DNA from: Terebella lapidaria
Lineage: Eukaryota; Annelida; Polychaeta; Terebellida; Terebellidae
Direction of reading: 5' to 3'
Length of the DNA: 64,000 bases
NCBI GenBank assembly: GCA_949152475.1
Contig: OX424562.1
Coordinates: forward strand, 39,480,157 to 39,544,156
The notes below the pieces were generated by a model that saw nothing but the letters and a program-made list of their open reading frames with translations, did not search any database and was not told the DNA's origin. This document shows, in pieces, positions 48,668 through 59,862 of this stretch (its first letter is position 1; the number at the start of each line of letters is the position of its first letter). A program made the position numbers and the translations under genes.

Positions 48668-51630
48668 GGGCATTTCGGCCCGAAATGCCCTTATGGTTTT
48701 GTCTGTTTTTTTTGTTTTTTTTTTTTTTTTCTTCTTTTTTTTTTACTTTCCGCCGTTTTGGTTTCCGATCAATAACTCGGGAACGCCTGAATGGATCTTG
48801 TCCAAATTTACACCACTGGTCAGAAATATTACATGGAAGACCCCTATTGTTTTGGAGGCGGCTCCGGGGTCCGTGAGGTCCGTGAGGATGAAATCAAGGT
48901 TTATTTTGAGACTTGGTTTCCGATCGATAACTCAAAAAGTATTCATGCAATGGCAAGTATTCTATGCATGGGAGTTCATATACCACCAGGGAAGAACCCT
49001 ATTGATTTTGGGATCAATCCGTCGAACGACCTCTGACCTAGAGCTCGGAAGAATTTTTGCTGATTCATCCTTGAGGCTTTCATGCATATCTCGGAAACGG
49101 TGCGTCGTAGAGCAAAACGGAGCTCAATTTCGGCCTCCTGGCACTAGACAAACTAGTCTAGTGGGTATCTTGGGTCGAAACGACCCCTGGTGTCGAATTT
49201 TTTTTTGCCGAGTCGGCACTTCCTGTTCGGCCGTATCTCGGAAACGGTGCGTCGTAGAGCGAAACGGAGCTCAATTTCGGCCTCCTGGCACTAGACAAAG
49301 TAGTCTAGAGGGTATCTTGGGTCGAAACGACCCCTGGTGTCGAATTTTTTTTTGCCGACTCGGCACTTCCTGTTCGGCCGTGTCTCGGAAACGGTGCGTC
49401 GTAGAGCGAAACGGAGCTCAATTTCGGCCTCCTGGCACTAGATAACTAGTCTAGGGGGTATTTTGGGTCGAGACGACCCCTGGTGTCGAATTTATTTTTT
49501 CGCCGACTCGGCACTTCCTGTTCGACCGTATCTCGGGAACGGTGCGTCGTAGAGCGAAACGGAGCTCAATTTCGGCCTCCTGGCACTAGACAAAGTAGTC
49601 TAGAGGGTATCTTGGGTCGAAACGACTTCTGGTGTCGAATTTATTTTTTCGCCGACTCGGCACTTCCTGTTCGACCGTATCTCGGAAACGGTGCGTCGTA
49701 GAGCGAAACGGAGCTCAATTCCGGACTTCTGGCACTAGACAAACTAGTCTAGTGGGTATTATGGGTCGAGACGACCCCTGGTGTCGAATTTATTTTCGCC
49801 GACTCGGCACTTCCTGTTCGACCGTATCTCGGAGACGGTGCGTCGTAGAGCGAAACGGAGCTCAATTCCGGCCTTCTGGCACTAGACAAACTAGTCTACT
49901 GGGTATTTTGGGTCGAGACGACACCTGGTGTCAATTTTTTTTCCGCCGACTCGGAACTTCCTGTTTGGCCGTATCTCGGAAACGGTGCGTCGTAGAGCGA
50001 AACGGAGCTCAATTCCGGCCTTCTGGTACTAGACAAACAGGTCTAGGGGGTATTTTGGGTCGAGACGACCCCTGGTGTCGAATTTATTTTCGCCGACTCG
50101 GCACTTCCTGTTGGGCCGTATCTCGGAAAGGGTGCGTCGTAGAGCGAAACGGAGCTCAATTCCGGCCTTCTAGCACTAGACAAACTAGTCTAGTGGGTAT
50201 TTTGGGTCGAGACGACCCCTGGTGTCAAATTTATTTTCGCCGACTCAGCACTCCCTGTTCGACCGTATCTCGGAAACGGTGCATCGTAGAGCGAAACGGA
50301 GCTCAATTCCGGACTTCTGGCACTAGACAAACTAGTCTAGTGGGTATTATGGGTCGAGACGACCCCTGGTGACGAATTTATTTTCGCCGACTCGTCACTT
50401 CCTGTTCGACCGTATCTCGGAAACGGTGCGTCGTAGAGCGAAACGGAGCTCAATTTCGGCCTCCTGGCACTAGACAACTAGTCTAGGGGGTATTTCGGGT
50501 CGAGACGACCCCTGGTGTCGAATTTATTTTCGCCGACTCGGCACTTCCTGTTCGACCGTATCTCGGAAACAGTGCGTCGTAGAGCGAAACGGAGCTCAAT
50601 TCCGGACTTCTGGCACTAGACAAACTAGTCTAGTGGGTATCATGGGTCGAGACGACCCCTGGTGTCGAATTTATTTTCGCCGACTCGGCACTTCCTGTTC
50701 GACCGTATCTCGGAAACGGTGCGTCGTAGAGCGAAACGGAGCTCAATTCCGGACTTCTGGCACTAGACAAACTAGTCTAGTGGGTATTTTGGGACGAGAC
50801 GACCCCTGGTGTCGAATTTATTTTCGCCGACTCGGCACTTCCTGTTCGACCGTATCTCGGAAACGGTGCGTCGTAGAGCGAAACGGAGCTCAATTACGGC
50901 CTTCTGGCACTAGACAAACTAGTCCAGTGGGTATTTTGGGTCGAGACGATACCTGGTGTCAATTTTTTTTGCCGACTCAGAACTTCCTGTTCGGCCGTAT
51001 CTCGGAAACGGTGCGTCGTAGAGCGAAACGGAGCTCAATTCCGGCCTGCTGGCACTAGACAAACTAGTCTAGAGGGTATCTTGGGTCGAAACGACCCCTG
51101 GTGTCGAATTTTTTTTTGCCGACTCGGCACTTCCTGTTCGGCCGTATCTCGGAAACGGTGCGTCGTAGAGCGAAACGGAGCTCAATTTCGGCCTCCTGGC
51201 ACTAGTCAAACTAGTCTAGGGGGTATCTTGGGCTGAGACGTCTTCTGGTGTCAAATTTGTTTTTTCACCGACTCGGCACTTTCTGTTTGGTTGTATGTCG
51301 GAAACGATGCGTCGTACAGCGAAACGGAGCTTAATTTCAGCCTCCTGGCACTAGACTAACTAGTCTAGAGGGTATCTTGGGTCGAGACGACTTCTGGTGT
51401 CGAATTTTTTTTCACCGACTCAGCACTTCCTGTTTGCAGTATCTCGGAAACGGTGCGTCGTAGAGCGAAACGCAAAGATGCCTTAGGGTGGGGTATGTCA
51501 CTTAAACTTTGATCACGGACAGTTTCAGAGTCATCATGGTTCTAGACACGGTCTCTTAGGTATATGTTAGCTAGGAATAGAACTCACACGAAATGCCCCA
51601 AGGCATCTTCAGGCCTTGACGTCTAGTTAA
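48668..51630 (+). mobile_element. Helentron-like element, family 2, built on a 147-bp array
   Basis: The 5' end is a perfect hairpin, GGGCATTTCG-GGC-CGAAATGCCC-like (48668-48690), followed by a T-rich run and a unique region of about 300 bp. Near the 3' end CGAAATGCCCC (51589-51599) is the inverse of the start, followed by a short hairpin AAGGC...GCCTT (51600-51617) and the terminal GACGTCTAGTT. This is the same plan as family 1: start arm, central minisatellite, inverted copy of the start arm, 3' hairpin. No protein is coded. Family membership is inferred from architecture, not from a helicase gene. Confidence 0.65.
49000..51475 (+). repeat. Satellite-like array: 17 copies of a 147-bp unit
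   Basis: The word GTGCGTCGTAGAGC (or a near variant) occurs at 49100, 49247, 49393, 49542, 49691, 49838, 49985, 50132, 50279, 50426, 50572, 50719, 50867, 51011, 51159, 51307 and 51452. The spacing is 144 to 149 bp, mostly 147. The unit is CpG-rich and much less AT-rich than the surroundings, and holds inverted words such as GGTCGAGACGACC. Because 147 is 49 codons, ORFs up to about 250 residues appear. I regard these as by-products of the repeat. Confidence 0.92.
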
Positions 51631-52250
51631 AGTTTGTCATTTTGCACCCTAAAATTTGATTAAATTCTTCAAAATTCTTCTTTAAGATAATATTGCTTGC
51701 TCGAATGCTATTTCTAGGCCTTTTTCTCCATATTGGGTTTGATAAAAATAGTTAAGTAATATTCAATGCTGCAATATTTACTGTGCTACACAAAAAAATG
51801 GTGGGTATTTCTGAATCTTAATGCCAATCACCAACAAGGTCCAAACTCTTCACCAGGAGTTCCGGTGAACTCTGACTTGACATAGTTTCTATTAAAATAA
51901 AAACTTGTACTGTCACACCTCCCAGCAAATGACAATCGTCCGGAAAATTATGCTGTACGGGCGTCATGAGTGTCAGCGAAGAACTTGAGCCAACGCCTGC
52001 GGAACAGCTTGATTTGCTAGTTATTGGATTTGATTGAATTGATTGATTGAATTTATTTAGGAACTATGCACATTCATACAAATGTACAGGATATTTTTTT
52101 ACAATTTCAAAATATTGAGATGTATAGCCCTGAGCTGTGGGGATAGAGTCTGTTAGACTGTAGGCCTCAGTGGTAGGAAGTCATATGATAATATAAAATC
52201 TTCACAACCAGTAATAACAATGAATGAATGCCAAATGTATTGAAGATTTA
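51631..52250. other. No gene; short (TTGA)n stretch
   Basis: At 52025-52050 TTGATTGAATTGATTGATTG may be the tail of an unrecognised LINE or SINE. Nothing else was recognised. Confidence 0.45.
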
Positions 52251-52436
52251 TTGTTCTTGACATGCACATCATGTACTAGTATTTGAGCTTCTATGAACAT
52301 GAGGAAAGAAATGTGCACCTTGTATGTGTGTTACACATGACCGCACACACAGTCCAGGCAGTTGCCTGTAGCATGTAGCACACAAGATTCCTGTATACAA
52401 AGTATATCTGCTTGTTCTCACTTATTTAACTTATTT
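52251..52436 (+). repeat. Direct repeat of 186 bp, right copy
   Basis: Partner of 48200-48385. Its last base abuts the first A half-unit of the second Penelope-related array exactly, so the border at 52436/52437 is a real junction. Confidence 0.85.
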
Positions 52437-53333
52437 CCATCAGGTGTACAGTAGAAACAACTACATTTCCCACACTGTCTGCCCCTGATGACGCCAGTGT
52501 GTCTTTTGATAAAGTAATTGGTCGGGCTTTGTTTCTATTGCAAAATGTTGTATGTTTGTTATTGGAATCATCAAAATTTGGCTGTATTGGTGGTAATAGA
52601 TCGATACTTACATTCATACCACTGAGCCGGTATCACTGCTGGTGGACGTTAAGTCTGTCCCCGAGGATACCATTAACTCAGTAGCCTTTTGGCTTGTGAT
52701 TAGGTACTTATGTACTTGTCATATATCTATTCCATGGGGTTTGTTACGGATTTCTAAATTATTTTCGTAGGTTGTTGGGCAGTTGTATATTAATTCCATC
52801 AGGTGTACAGTAGAAACAACAACATTTACCACACTGTCTGCCCCTGATGACGCCAGTGTGTCTTTTAATAAAGTAATTGGTCAGGCTTTGTTTCTATTGC
52901 AAAAAATGTTGTATGTTCGTTATTGGAATCATCAAAATTTGGCTGAATTGGTGGTAATAGATCGATACTTACATTCATACCACTGAGCCGATGTCACTGC
53001 TGGTGGACGTTAAGTCTGTCCCCGAGGATACCATCAACTCAGTAGCCTTTTGGCTTGTGATTGGGTACTTATGTACTTGTCATATATCTATTCCATGGGG
53101 TTTGTTACGGATTTCTAAATTATTTTCGTAGGTTGTTGGGCAGTTGTATACTAATTCCATCAGGTGTACAGTAGAAACAACTACATTTACCACACTGTCT
53201 GCCCCTGATGACGCAAGTGTGTCTTTTGATAAAGTAATTGGTCGGGCTTTGTTTCTATTGTAAAATGTTGTATGTTTGTTATTGGAATCATCAAAATTTG
53301 GCTGTATTGGTGGTAATAGATCGATACTTACAT
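52437..53333 (+). repeat. A/B tandem repeat array 2, order A-B-A-B-A
   Basis: A is at 52437-52613, 52796-52974 and 53157-53333. B is at 52614-52795 and 52975-53156. The units are about 95 percent alike, more uniform than in array 1, suggesting a recent amplification. B shares words with the leader of the Penelope-like element at 59757-59822. The array starts and ends with A, and stops at GATACTTACAT, the same word at which array 1 stops. Confidence 0.88.
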
Positions 53334-55840
53334 GTACACGGTAGGAGGGATGAAAAATATTAATAAACGAGGCACCCCACAGCTCTTCACATAATGAATT
53401 GTTTGTTATATGAGCAGGAATCAGCTAATGGGTAGTATGTTACGTCCATGACGAAAAATTTCGTTTTTTTAAAAAGTTCTACTCCAAACTGGTAATTTTA
53501 AAGTTTGAAACCTAGAATGGAAAATGTATTGATGGAGAAACCAGAATCTATGGCTACACTGTTTGAAATAAATATTTTATAGATCTAAAACTTGAGACAT
53601 GTCCTCGAAAATCGCTCATATTTTGATGTCCTTTTTCGGCTGTTACGTCCTTCCCCATAAGCTTTCTAAAAAACTATGTGCGTGAGTGATAACTGATTTG
53701 TGGGTGCTGATTCAGAATGCTACGAGTATTTGAACAAATGTTTTCTATTGGTTATTATACACATATTTCAATAATAAATATATTCTTTAAAAATATCAAA
53801 TCAGGTGTGAAAATGTCCTCGATTGGGAGTTACGTCCAAAAACGTGGCTGTAAGGAGTACCATATAGCTCAAATAGTAGAAAGTGCAATAATATATGAAA
53901 TGCCACACAAAAAGACGCAACATGTATGTTTCACTTATTGTATGTATGTGAATACCAGTTTGTAAGAGAACGTACGAAATGCATGTGTGACTCACAATAA
54001 TCGAGTTACGTCCAGTATTAAATTTTCAGAGTGTCTTTATAAATCGGATAATGTTTGTGAATGGATGCGAGTCTAAGTTTTACGTTCTCGAGCTACCATG
54101 GCAACGTTACAAATTTTCGAGCTCCAAATGGGACACAATGGCGCGCACCGTCGGCGATCTTCGGTAAGGCTCCATGGAAGTTCATTTGGTTACGTCCGCC
54201 GTTCAATGGAAATTAGCTGGGTTTTGGGGTATTTGGTGCGTATAACTTCATAGAATATGCATTGTAAGTATTGAAAGGATACCCTCTCCGATAGGCTTTC
54301 AAATCACAATGATTGTGCCGTGTTACATGAGCGTTCACGAGCAGAGCATGATGACAGGAGCCTACACGAGGTTATTCATGGACGAACAAGGACATTTCTT
54401 GTTTACGGTTTAGTTGAAATGTGTGCCGAACATGGACATTCTCCGTTATTGTCTCTGCATTGTGGACGAACAAAGACCGAAACCAACCCGTAACCAAATA
54501 TTAACAAGACATACACGGAAATTCTACGTTCGTCCATCTGTGATGCCGATGGCATGTATGGTATGATGCTACGTGTTATGCATATATATGATATACTTGC
54601 TACAATATATTTACACTGCACGTTGGAGGTGCTGAAGTAGATTTAGATCTAGGACTTGTAGATAGAAAATCATAGAATCCATATCACATAACTGAACCAT
54701 GCGATGATTTATTTATTATATGAATGTAACCTACGTGTTACTGAATACCAGGACCGTATAAAGCTGTCAGGCCATGGCCTGACCAATAATTTGACCCACA
54801 GGAAGGGTTGAGGTCATTCAATGTAGGCCCATGGCGTGCTCCATTCGATGGACAAAGAGGTAAGTTCGTGATTTGTCCTGCCTTTTTTCTTGGGTGAGAT
54901 CTCCTAGGTACTCTCCGAGGTAAAAACCTAGGCCACCCCATTGTCGGCCACAGTTGTTTGGAACCCTAGGGTCAGATTATTTTATTTATTAACATGTGGT
55001 GGCTGTCAACGTGAATGGCTCAATATGACAACATTACGCAATGTATTATTAAAAAAAATATATAAATCAACAAAAGTCACCATGCCAAGCAACATGAGCA
55101 AGCCTCACCATCAATATCACCATCAATATGATCGCAATGTTTATGATATTCGTGGACCAAGAACTGTTTGCTTTTTTTTTTGGCATCTTCTCAAAAATAA
55201 TGTCTGAAACTCCTAATTTTGTACTAAAGTTAAGTTATATTAAAAATCAGACCCCCCCCCCCCCCCCTTTTTTTTTGCTTGGGGTTTTGCTTGGGGTAAT
55301 CGGATCAGCCTGAAATTTTATATATGTCACTTCTGCATCACCCCCACAACTTTCTGGTGATTTTCAAAATCCTAGCTTCAAAACTGAAAAAGTTAGTAAT
55401 CTACCTCAATGTTAAATTTCGGCTCAAAATGCCATTTCTGGAATTTGGCTGAATTTTCAGCTTTGGTCTTGTTCCTAGATAACATAATTGAAGAAGTGTT
55501 GCAATTTTAAGTTAGGTGATACAAAAAACTATATTATAAATGAACATACTCAATTGACTGCTATCTCATTTATATCCGCATCAATAATATGAATAAACAT
55601 GGTTCGTTTTTGGCGCTCAGCCGCCCTCGTGATAAAATTCTTTTATACCGGTGAATAAACCCAGACCGCTCGAACTGTGCTCGCTTCGTTCGTTCGCACC
55701 CGTCCTGAGAATTATCGAACACGCACCTGTTCAGAATAACACTTCGGATAAAAATCTGATCATGTGACGAACCTTGTGACATACGTTCCGACGAATCAGA
55801 AAGTGAGCAAACATGACAAAACGCGAACATTTTAAATGTA
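53334..55840. other. No gene; spaced GTTACGTCC words and a homopolymer run
   Basis: GTTACGTCC occurs at about 53437, 53642, 53829, 54004 and 54189, at intervals of 175-205 bp, within otherwise unrelated sequence. The segment 53410-53450 (GAGCAGGAATCAGCTAATGG) is inverted at about 57488-57515. A C-run then a T-run lies at 55250-55276. This may be the interior of a large decayed DNA transposon spanning 53.3-57.6 kb. Confidence 0.4.
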
Positions 55841-55847
55841 CGAGGGG

Positions 55848-55885
55848 CGTTCCAGAAGTTCATGGACTGCGTCTGCCATTTAATC
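55848..55885 (+). mobile_element. Possible mariner-like terminus
   Basis: TACGAGGGGCGTTCCAGAAG resembles the inverted end of mariner-like elements, which often begin ACGAGG-GTTCAAAAAG. No partner end or transposase was seen, so it is at most a solitary or truncated end. Confidence 0.3.
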
Positions 55886-56197
55886 ACTTTTTCAAGTGAA
55901 ATTTTCGCAGAAGAAATCTGCAAGGGTTATGAGTCGAATCCCCATGTGATGGATATTGTATCCTTCCATACTGCATGGCAACGGTTGTCATGGTAACCCA
56001 AAGCCAGAGGTACCGGAGCATGGTGATATTTATTTTGCATACAGATATTGCAATCACCCATTAGTGAGTCAATTTCAATCAACTGAATACACGGAACAGC
56101 ATAAGCTGCATATTAATATGCCGCATATCTCACACATAATTTTGTATAAATTCCACAAATGATAAACATAATGAGATATATATGAGATTTCGTTTAA

Positions 56198-56613
56198 CGT
56201 AGTACGCTACAAACAGGGAGGTAATGAATTGTCAAAATTTAAAAGTGATATCTTGAATATTATCTCTTCAAAATAACATATTTTATAGAGTAACTGATCA
56301 GCATTCTAATACTGAAAAGAAGATAGGGGGTCACCGTGCTTGTTTCTTCGATATATTCGATCAAAAGTCACAAACATTTACTAAAATGACTTAATTTATT
56401 GTATTTTGACACATTTTTTTGCCCATATTCACATCTTGCATCTTGTTTTCCAAGAGAACGGATACGGTGACCCCCTATTTTCTTTTCAGTTTTAGGATGC
56501 TGATCAGTTACTCTATAAAATATGTCATTTTGAAGCTCTAGATTTTGTTAATACAGTCATTTATTTTGAAAAACTCTTTGACCCCCTCCCCTCACTGTTT
56601 GGAGCGGACTACC
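56198..56613. mobile_element. TTAA-flanked MITE (Kolobok or piggyBac type)
   Basis: The outer inverted ends CGTAGTACGCTACAAACAG and, inverted, GGTAGTCCGCTCCAAACAG are flanked by TTAA (56194-56197 and 56614-56617). The interior is also a long inverted repeat: 56273-56330 (through GTAACTGATCAGCATTCTAA) is mirrored at 56457-56555. The whole element of 416 bp can fold into one long hairpin. No coding capacity. Confidence 0.82.
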
Positions 56614-56617
56614 TTAA

Positions 56618-57819
56618 TACCAGTGGAAAAATTACATTTGTACATCCAAGGATGAAAGAGATTATATGGTATTGTTTCGAGTGCCAGGTCGGTTTATCTA
56701 GCACTCTGATCGCCGAATCTTGACCGAGCCTTTAGAACTCCCCCGCGTCAGATGTTTTTTTTTAATAACCTCTTTTCTCAAATTTTCAACGAACACTTTT
56801 TTTTATCTAAATTTTTCTTTTCATTTTTCCCCCTATTTTCTGAATCGATATACTCTGGTTATTTCTGTCTCACAGTTTTTGACCTTGTAGCTCTGGACAT
56901 GAGTGCACAAACTGAGTGGACTAAAAAAAAATAATATAAAAATTATTATACTTCGATATTTATATATTCCTTTGTGGGTTTACAATATACCGGTATACGC
57001 CACAAACATATATATGCCCATCAATATGCGCTGGACCCCGATATCCAGATTAGCAGTTATAAAAAAAACTCAGAACCATAGCACCAATTTTGGAGCATCA
57101 CTGGGACGCAACCAAAAACATTTTTTCGTTAGCCTTCCACAATACCACTGAAATTTATTCACTGATAATCACTGTGTTTGGTACCATAACGTGGACATGT
57201 CATTGTTTGCACTTAAATTCTTCCACCACTGAACCATTCTAATGTAGACATGTCCATGTTCGTCCGTTTGCAATGCAGACATGTCTGTGTTATTCCATTT
57301 GGAACGCATGTCCAAGTTCGTCCTATGCAAAACATTAAAGATAAAATATTAAGATAAAATAGTGTTATTGCTCATGAAGTCTCAACAAATACATTATTTG
57401 ATAACTATGACCATATTTACACAAAATGCACTTCTTAAAATTGTTGAAATATGAAAAAAAATAGGACATGTCCATGTTACGTACTCTACCCATTAGCTGA
57501 TTCCTGCTCATATGCGTTATATATACATACGATATTTGTAATTTGGACAAAAATGAACATATATACGAGGTTGATAAGTGCTGTAAGTTGTCAACCGCTA
57601 TCTGTCCCCACTGCGCCGACACGCCCCCGTACCCATGCTGAGTCCGAGTCTACACGTCCCTAGCCGCGATAGCCCCGCAATGACTCCTGCTTGAAGCGTG
57701 AGGAGAACCTTTTCTTACCAACTAATATCTGGTGAATATTCATTTAGAGAGACAGGGGAAGTTTGTTCCATTGTTTGTGGACTTCAATCTGGGTGCTGCA
57801 CTATGCCGGGTATTTAGGC
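56618..57819. other. No gene; ACATGTCC/GACATGTC words
   Basis: At 57190-57320 and 57465 the words GACATGTC and TTCGTCC recur in loose tandem, related to words at 54370-54540. Otherwise non-coding. Confidence 0.4.
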
Positions 57820-59641
57820 TCATGCACACCAATCGATGGTACGAAAAGTTTTTGTAATAAATTTGGCACTTTCTCAGTCAAGGCACATAATACATATTTA
57901 GCAACGTATAGTTCATAAATGTCAGATAGTTTCATGAAATTTAGTGCTTTGAAGAGCGGTTCAGTGTGTGTGTTATATGGAACGTTGGACATCAATCGCA
58001 CAAGTTTTTTTTGAAGTATGGTTAGCTTTTTTAGGTGTACTGCATGAGTACCTCCCCATATAGTTATACCATAGGTGAGGTGGGGATATGCTAATGTATA
58101 GTATAAAGGAATCAAGTTCGACTTCGGTAGCATTTGTTTGGCTCTATTTAGTGCAAAGTAAGATTTTAACAACCGTTTATTTACTACCTTTGTATGCTCA
58201 TCCCACTTCAGTTTGTAATCTATATGAACTCCCACAAATTTTGTGCACTTGCATTTTTCAAGGACATGACTGGCTAATTTCAATTAAATTTATATCGTCA
58301 TTGTTATTACTGGTTGTGAAGAGCATGTAGTTTGTTTTTGTGACATTGAGTGAAAGCTTGTGTGATTTGAACCAGTCTGTCAAGTTGCCTAATTCTTCGT
58401 TCATTATAGTATCACAGGGAGGAACCGTTTGTCTGATTCTATGTGCATTTGCCTGATTCTATGGGCAAAAAGTCTGATTCTATGAGCAAATTGTCTGATT
58501 CTATGGGCAAATAAGCAAGTAAGCTGCGGGGCACCTGTAGAACATGCTGGATCGACGGCTAGTTTCTCAACACAATCTGATGGCATATGTTCTGTTTACT
58601 TCTTAAATCATTGCAGCATATGATTCATGTTCAGTTTCTTATGTGGTGTTCACCGCTCTTCATATATCTGTCGCACAAAAGTGGAACGGCTAGGCAGTGG
58701 AGCAGTTAGCCATCACAAATCACGAAACACAAAGCGCTTCCAGTTACTTACCAGGATATCTTGACCACAATTACAAGACAATTATTCCAGTTAACATTTT
58801 GATTGTTCCTGGATGTGAAGTCAGCTACGTAATCCAACAAAATTGGACATAGAATAATAATAACAGAAACAAACCTGATTCTATGGGAACAAACCTGATT
58901 CTATGGGTAGGGTGTTGTTATAGCCATGGAACTAAGAGCTTCTCGATGCTGATCCTGAATAAATATAGTATTGAAACTTGATTTTATGTTTTGTTTCTAA
59001 GGGAAGGTCAATAACATGGATGACAGATCGTAGTCCATAGTTCCATGGTTATCAAATAAACCTACCCATAGAATCAGGTTTGTTCCCATAGAATCAGGTT
59101 TGTTTCTGTTATTTTTAATCTATGATCAATTTTGTTTGGTTAGGTAGCTGATTTCACATCTAGGAACAATCAGAATGTCAACTGGACTAATTTTTGTCCA
59201 GATACCCCGGTATGTTAGTGTGAACGCTTTGCAGTTGGTGATTTATTATGGATAACTGCTCCACCACCTGGCCGTTCCACTTTTGTGCGACAAATGTATG
59301 AACAATGGTGAACACTGCATAAGAAACTGAACATAATCTATATTCTGCAATGATTTATGGAGTAAACAGAACATATGCCATCAGATTGTGTTGAGAAATT
59401 TGTCGTTGATCCAGCATGTTTTACTGGTGCCCCACCGCTTACTTGCCTATTTGCCCATAGAATCAGACAATTTTCTCATAGAATCAGACTTTTTGCCCAT
59501 AGAATCAGAATAATGCACATAGAATCAGACAAACGGTTCCTCCCTGTGAGTATATAAATGAGTCAAATTTTTGTGTGGGCAATACAGCGTGGCATCGTCT
59601 GCAAATGAAATGGAATTAGAGTGGCCTAATACATTGGGCAA
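57820..59641 (-). pseudogene. Jockey/CR1-type LINE reverse transcriptase relic, split by a transposon
   Basis: On the minus strand the part at 59641-59554 reads DLPNVLGHSNSISFADDATL, with the catalytic FADD, up to NLTHLYT. The part at 58407-57820 continues in frame IMNEELGNLTDWFKSHKLSLNVTKTNYMLF. A stop and frame change follow, then FVGVHIDYKLKWDEH, AYPHLTYGITIWGG and NTHTEPLFKALNF to a truncated C terminus. A 1,136-bp foldback element (58413-59548) interrupts it. The upstream RT core and the endonuclease are missing: at 59642 the sequence switches to Penelope-like DNA. The family is the same as the fragment at 63544-64000. Confidence 0.82.
58413..59548. mobile_element. Foldback transposon inserted in the LINE, 5-bp target duplication
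   Basis: The two arms of about 540 bp are inverted copies with roughly 90 percent identity by eye. They start CACAGGGAGGAACCG and are flanked by AGTAT (58408-58412 and 59549-59553). Each arm has several CTGATTCTATGGG words near the tip and again near the centre. Mirror-image ORFs of 60 residues in the two arms are by-products. Removing the element and one AGTAT joins the LINE reading frame exactly, which supports the borders. No transposase is seen, so it is non-autonomous. CAC ends with a 5-bp duplication are known in the Transib/RAG-like superfamily, but the rest of the tip does not match well enough for assignment. Confidence 0.9.
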
Positions 59642-59862
59642 GTCACTTCGTATGCCTGATATGACTTTCTGTCCCCGGACTATGAGATTGGATAACGGAC
59701 CCTGTTTTGTTTGCTCGGAATACTTAATACTGGGTATTGATTCCACGTCTATTACTATAACTGAGTCGGTGTCTTTGCTGGTGGATAATTATTTGTCCCC
59801 GCGGGCACCATCAGCTCAATAAACCTAGTATAGTTAGGTTTAACCTAGTATTTGAAATAACT
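59642..59862 (+). mobile_element. Upstream partial copy or leader of the Penelope-like element
   Basis: 59642-59753 nearly equals 814-923, which follows the stop codon of another Penelope-like copy. This stretch is therefore 3' UTR sequence placed upstream of the ORF, the head-to-tail arrangement (pseudo-LTR) typical of Penelope-like elements. 59757-59822 resembles the B half-unit but lacks the A sequence found in the arrays. Confidence 0.7.

Noticed and set aside
48693-51058. ORFs of 141-250 residues with repeated RLGTSC...RKRCVVERNGAQF peptides
   Set aside because: The unit is 147 bp, divisible by three, so an open unit gives a long ORF automatically. There is no start context, domain or frame-specific conservation.
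52437-53333. Hammerhead ribozyme in the Penelope-related repeat
   Set aside because: Penelope-like terminal regions can carry hammerheads, and each unit contains CTGATGA. However, no GAAA follows at helix II distance on this strand, and no core was found on the other strand.
55570-55923. 117-residue minus-strand ORF near the mariner-like end as a transposase remnant
   Set aside because: It shows none of the mariner catalytic or helix-turn-helix motifs.
58404-59557. Two 60-residue ORFs starting MPSDCVEK
   Set aside because: They are the same sequence in the two inverted arms of the foldback element, with no similarity to a known protein.
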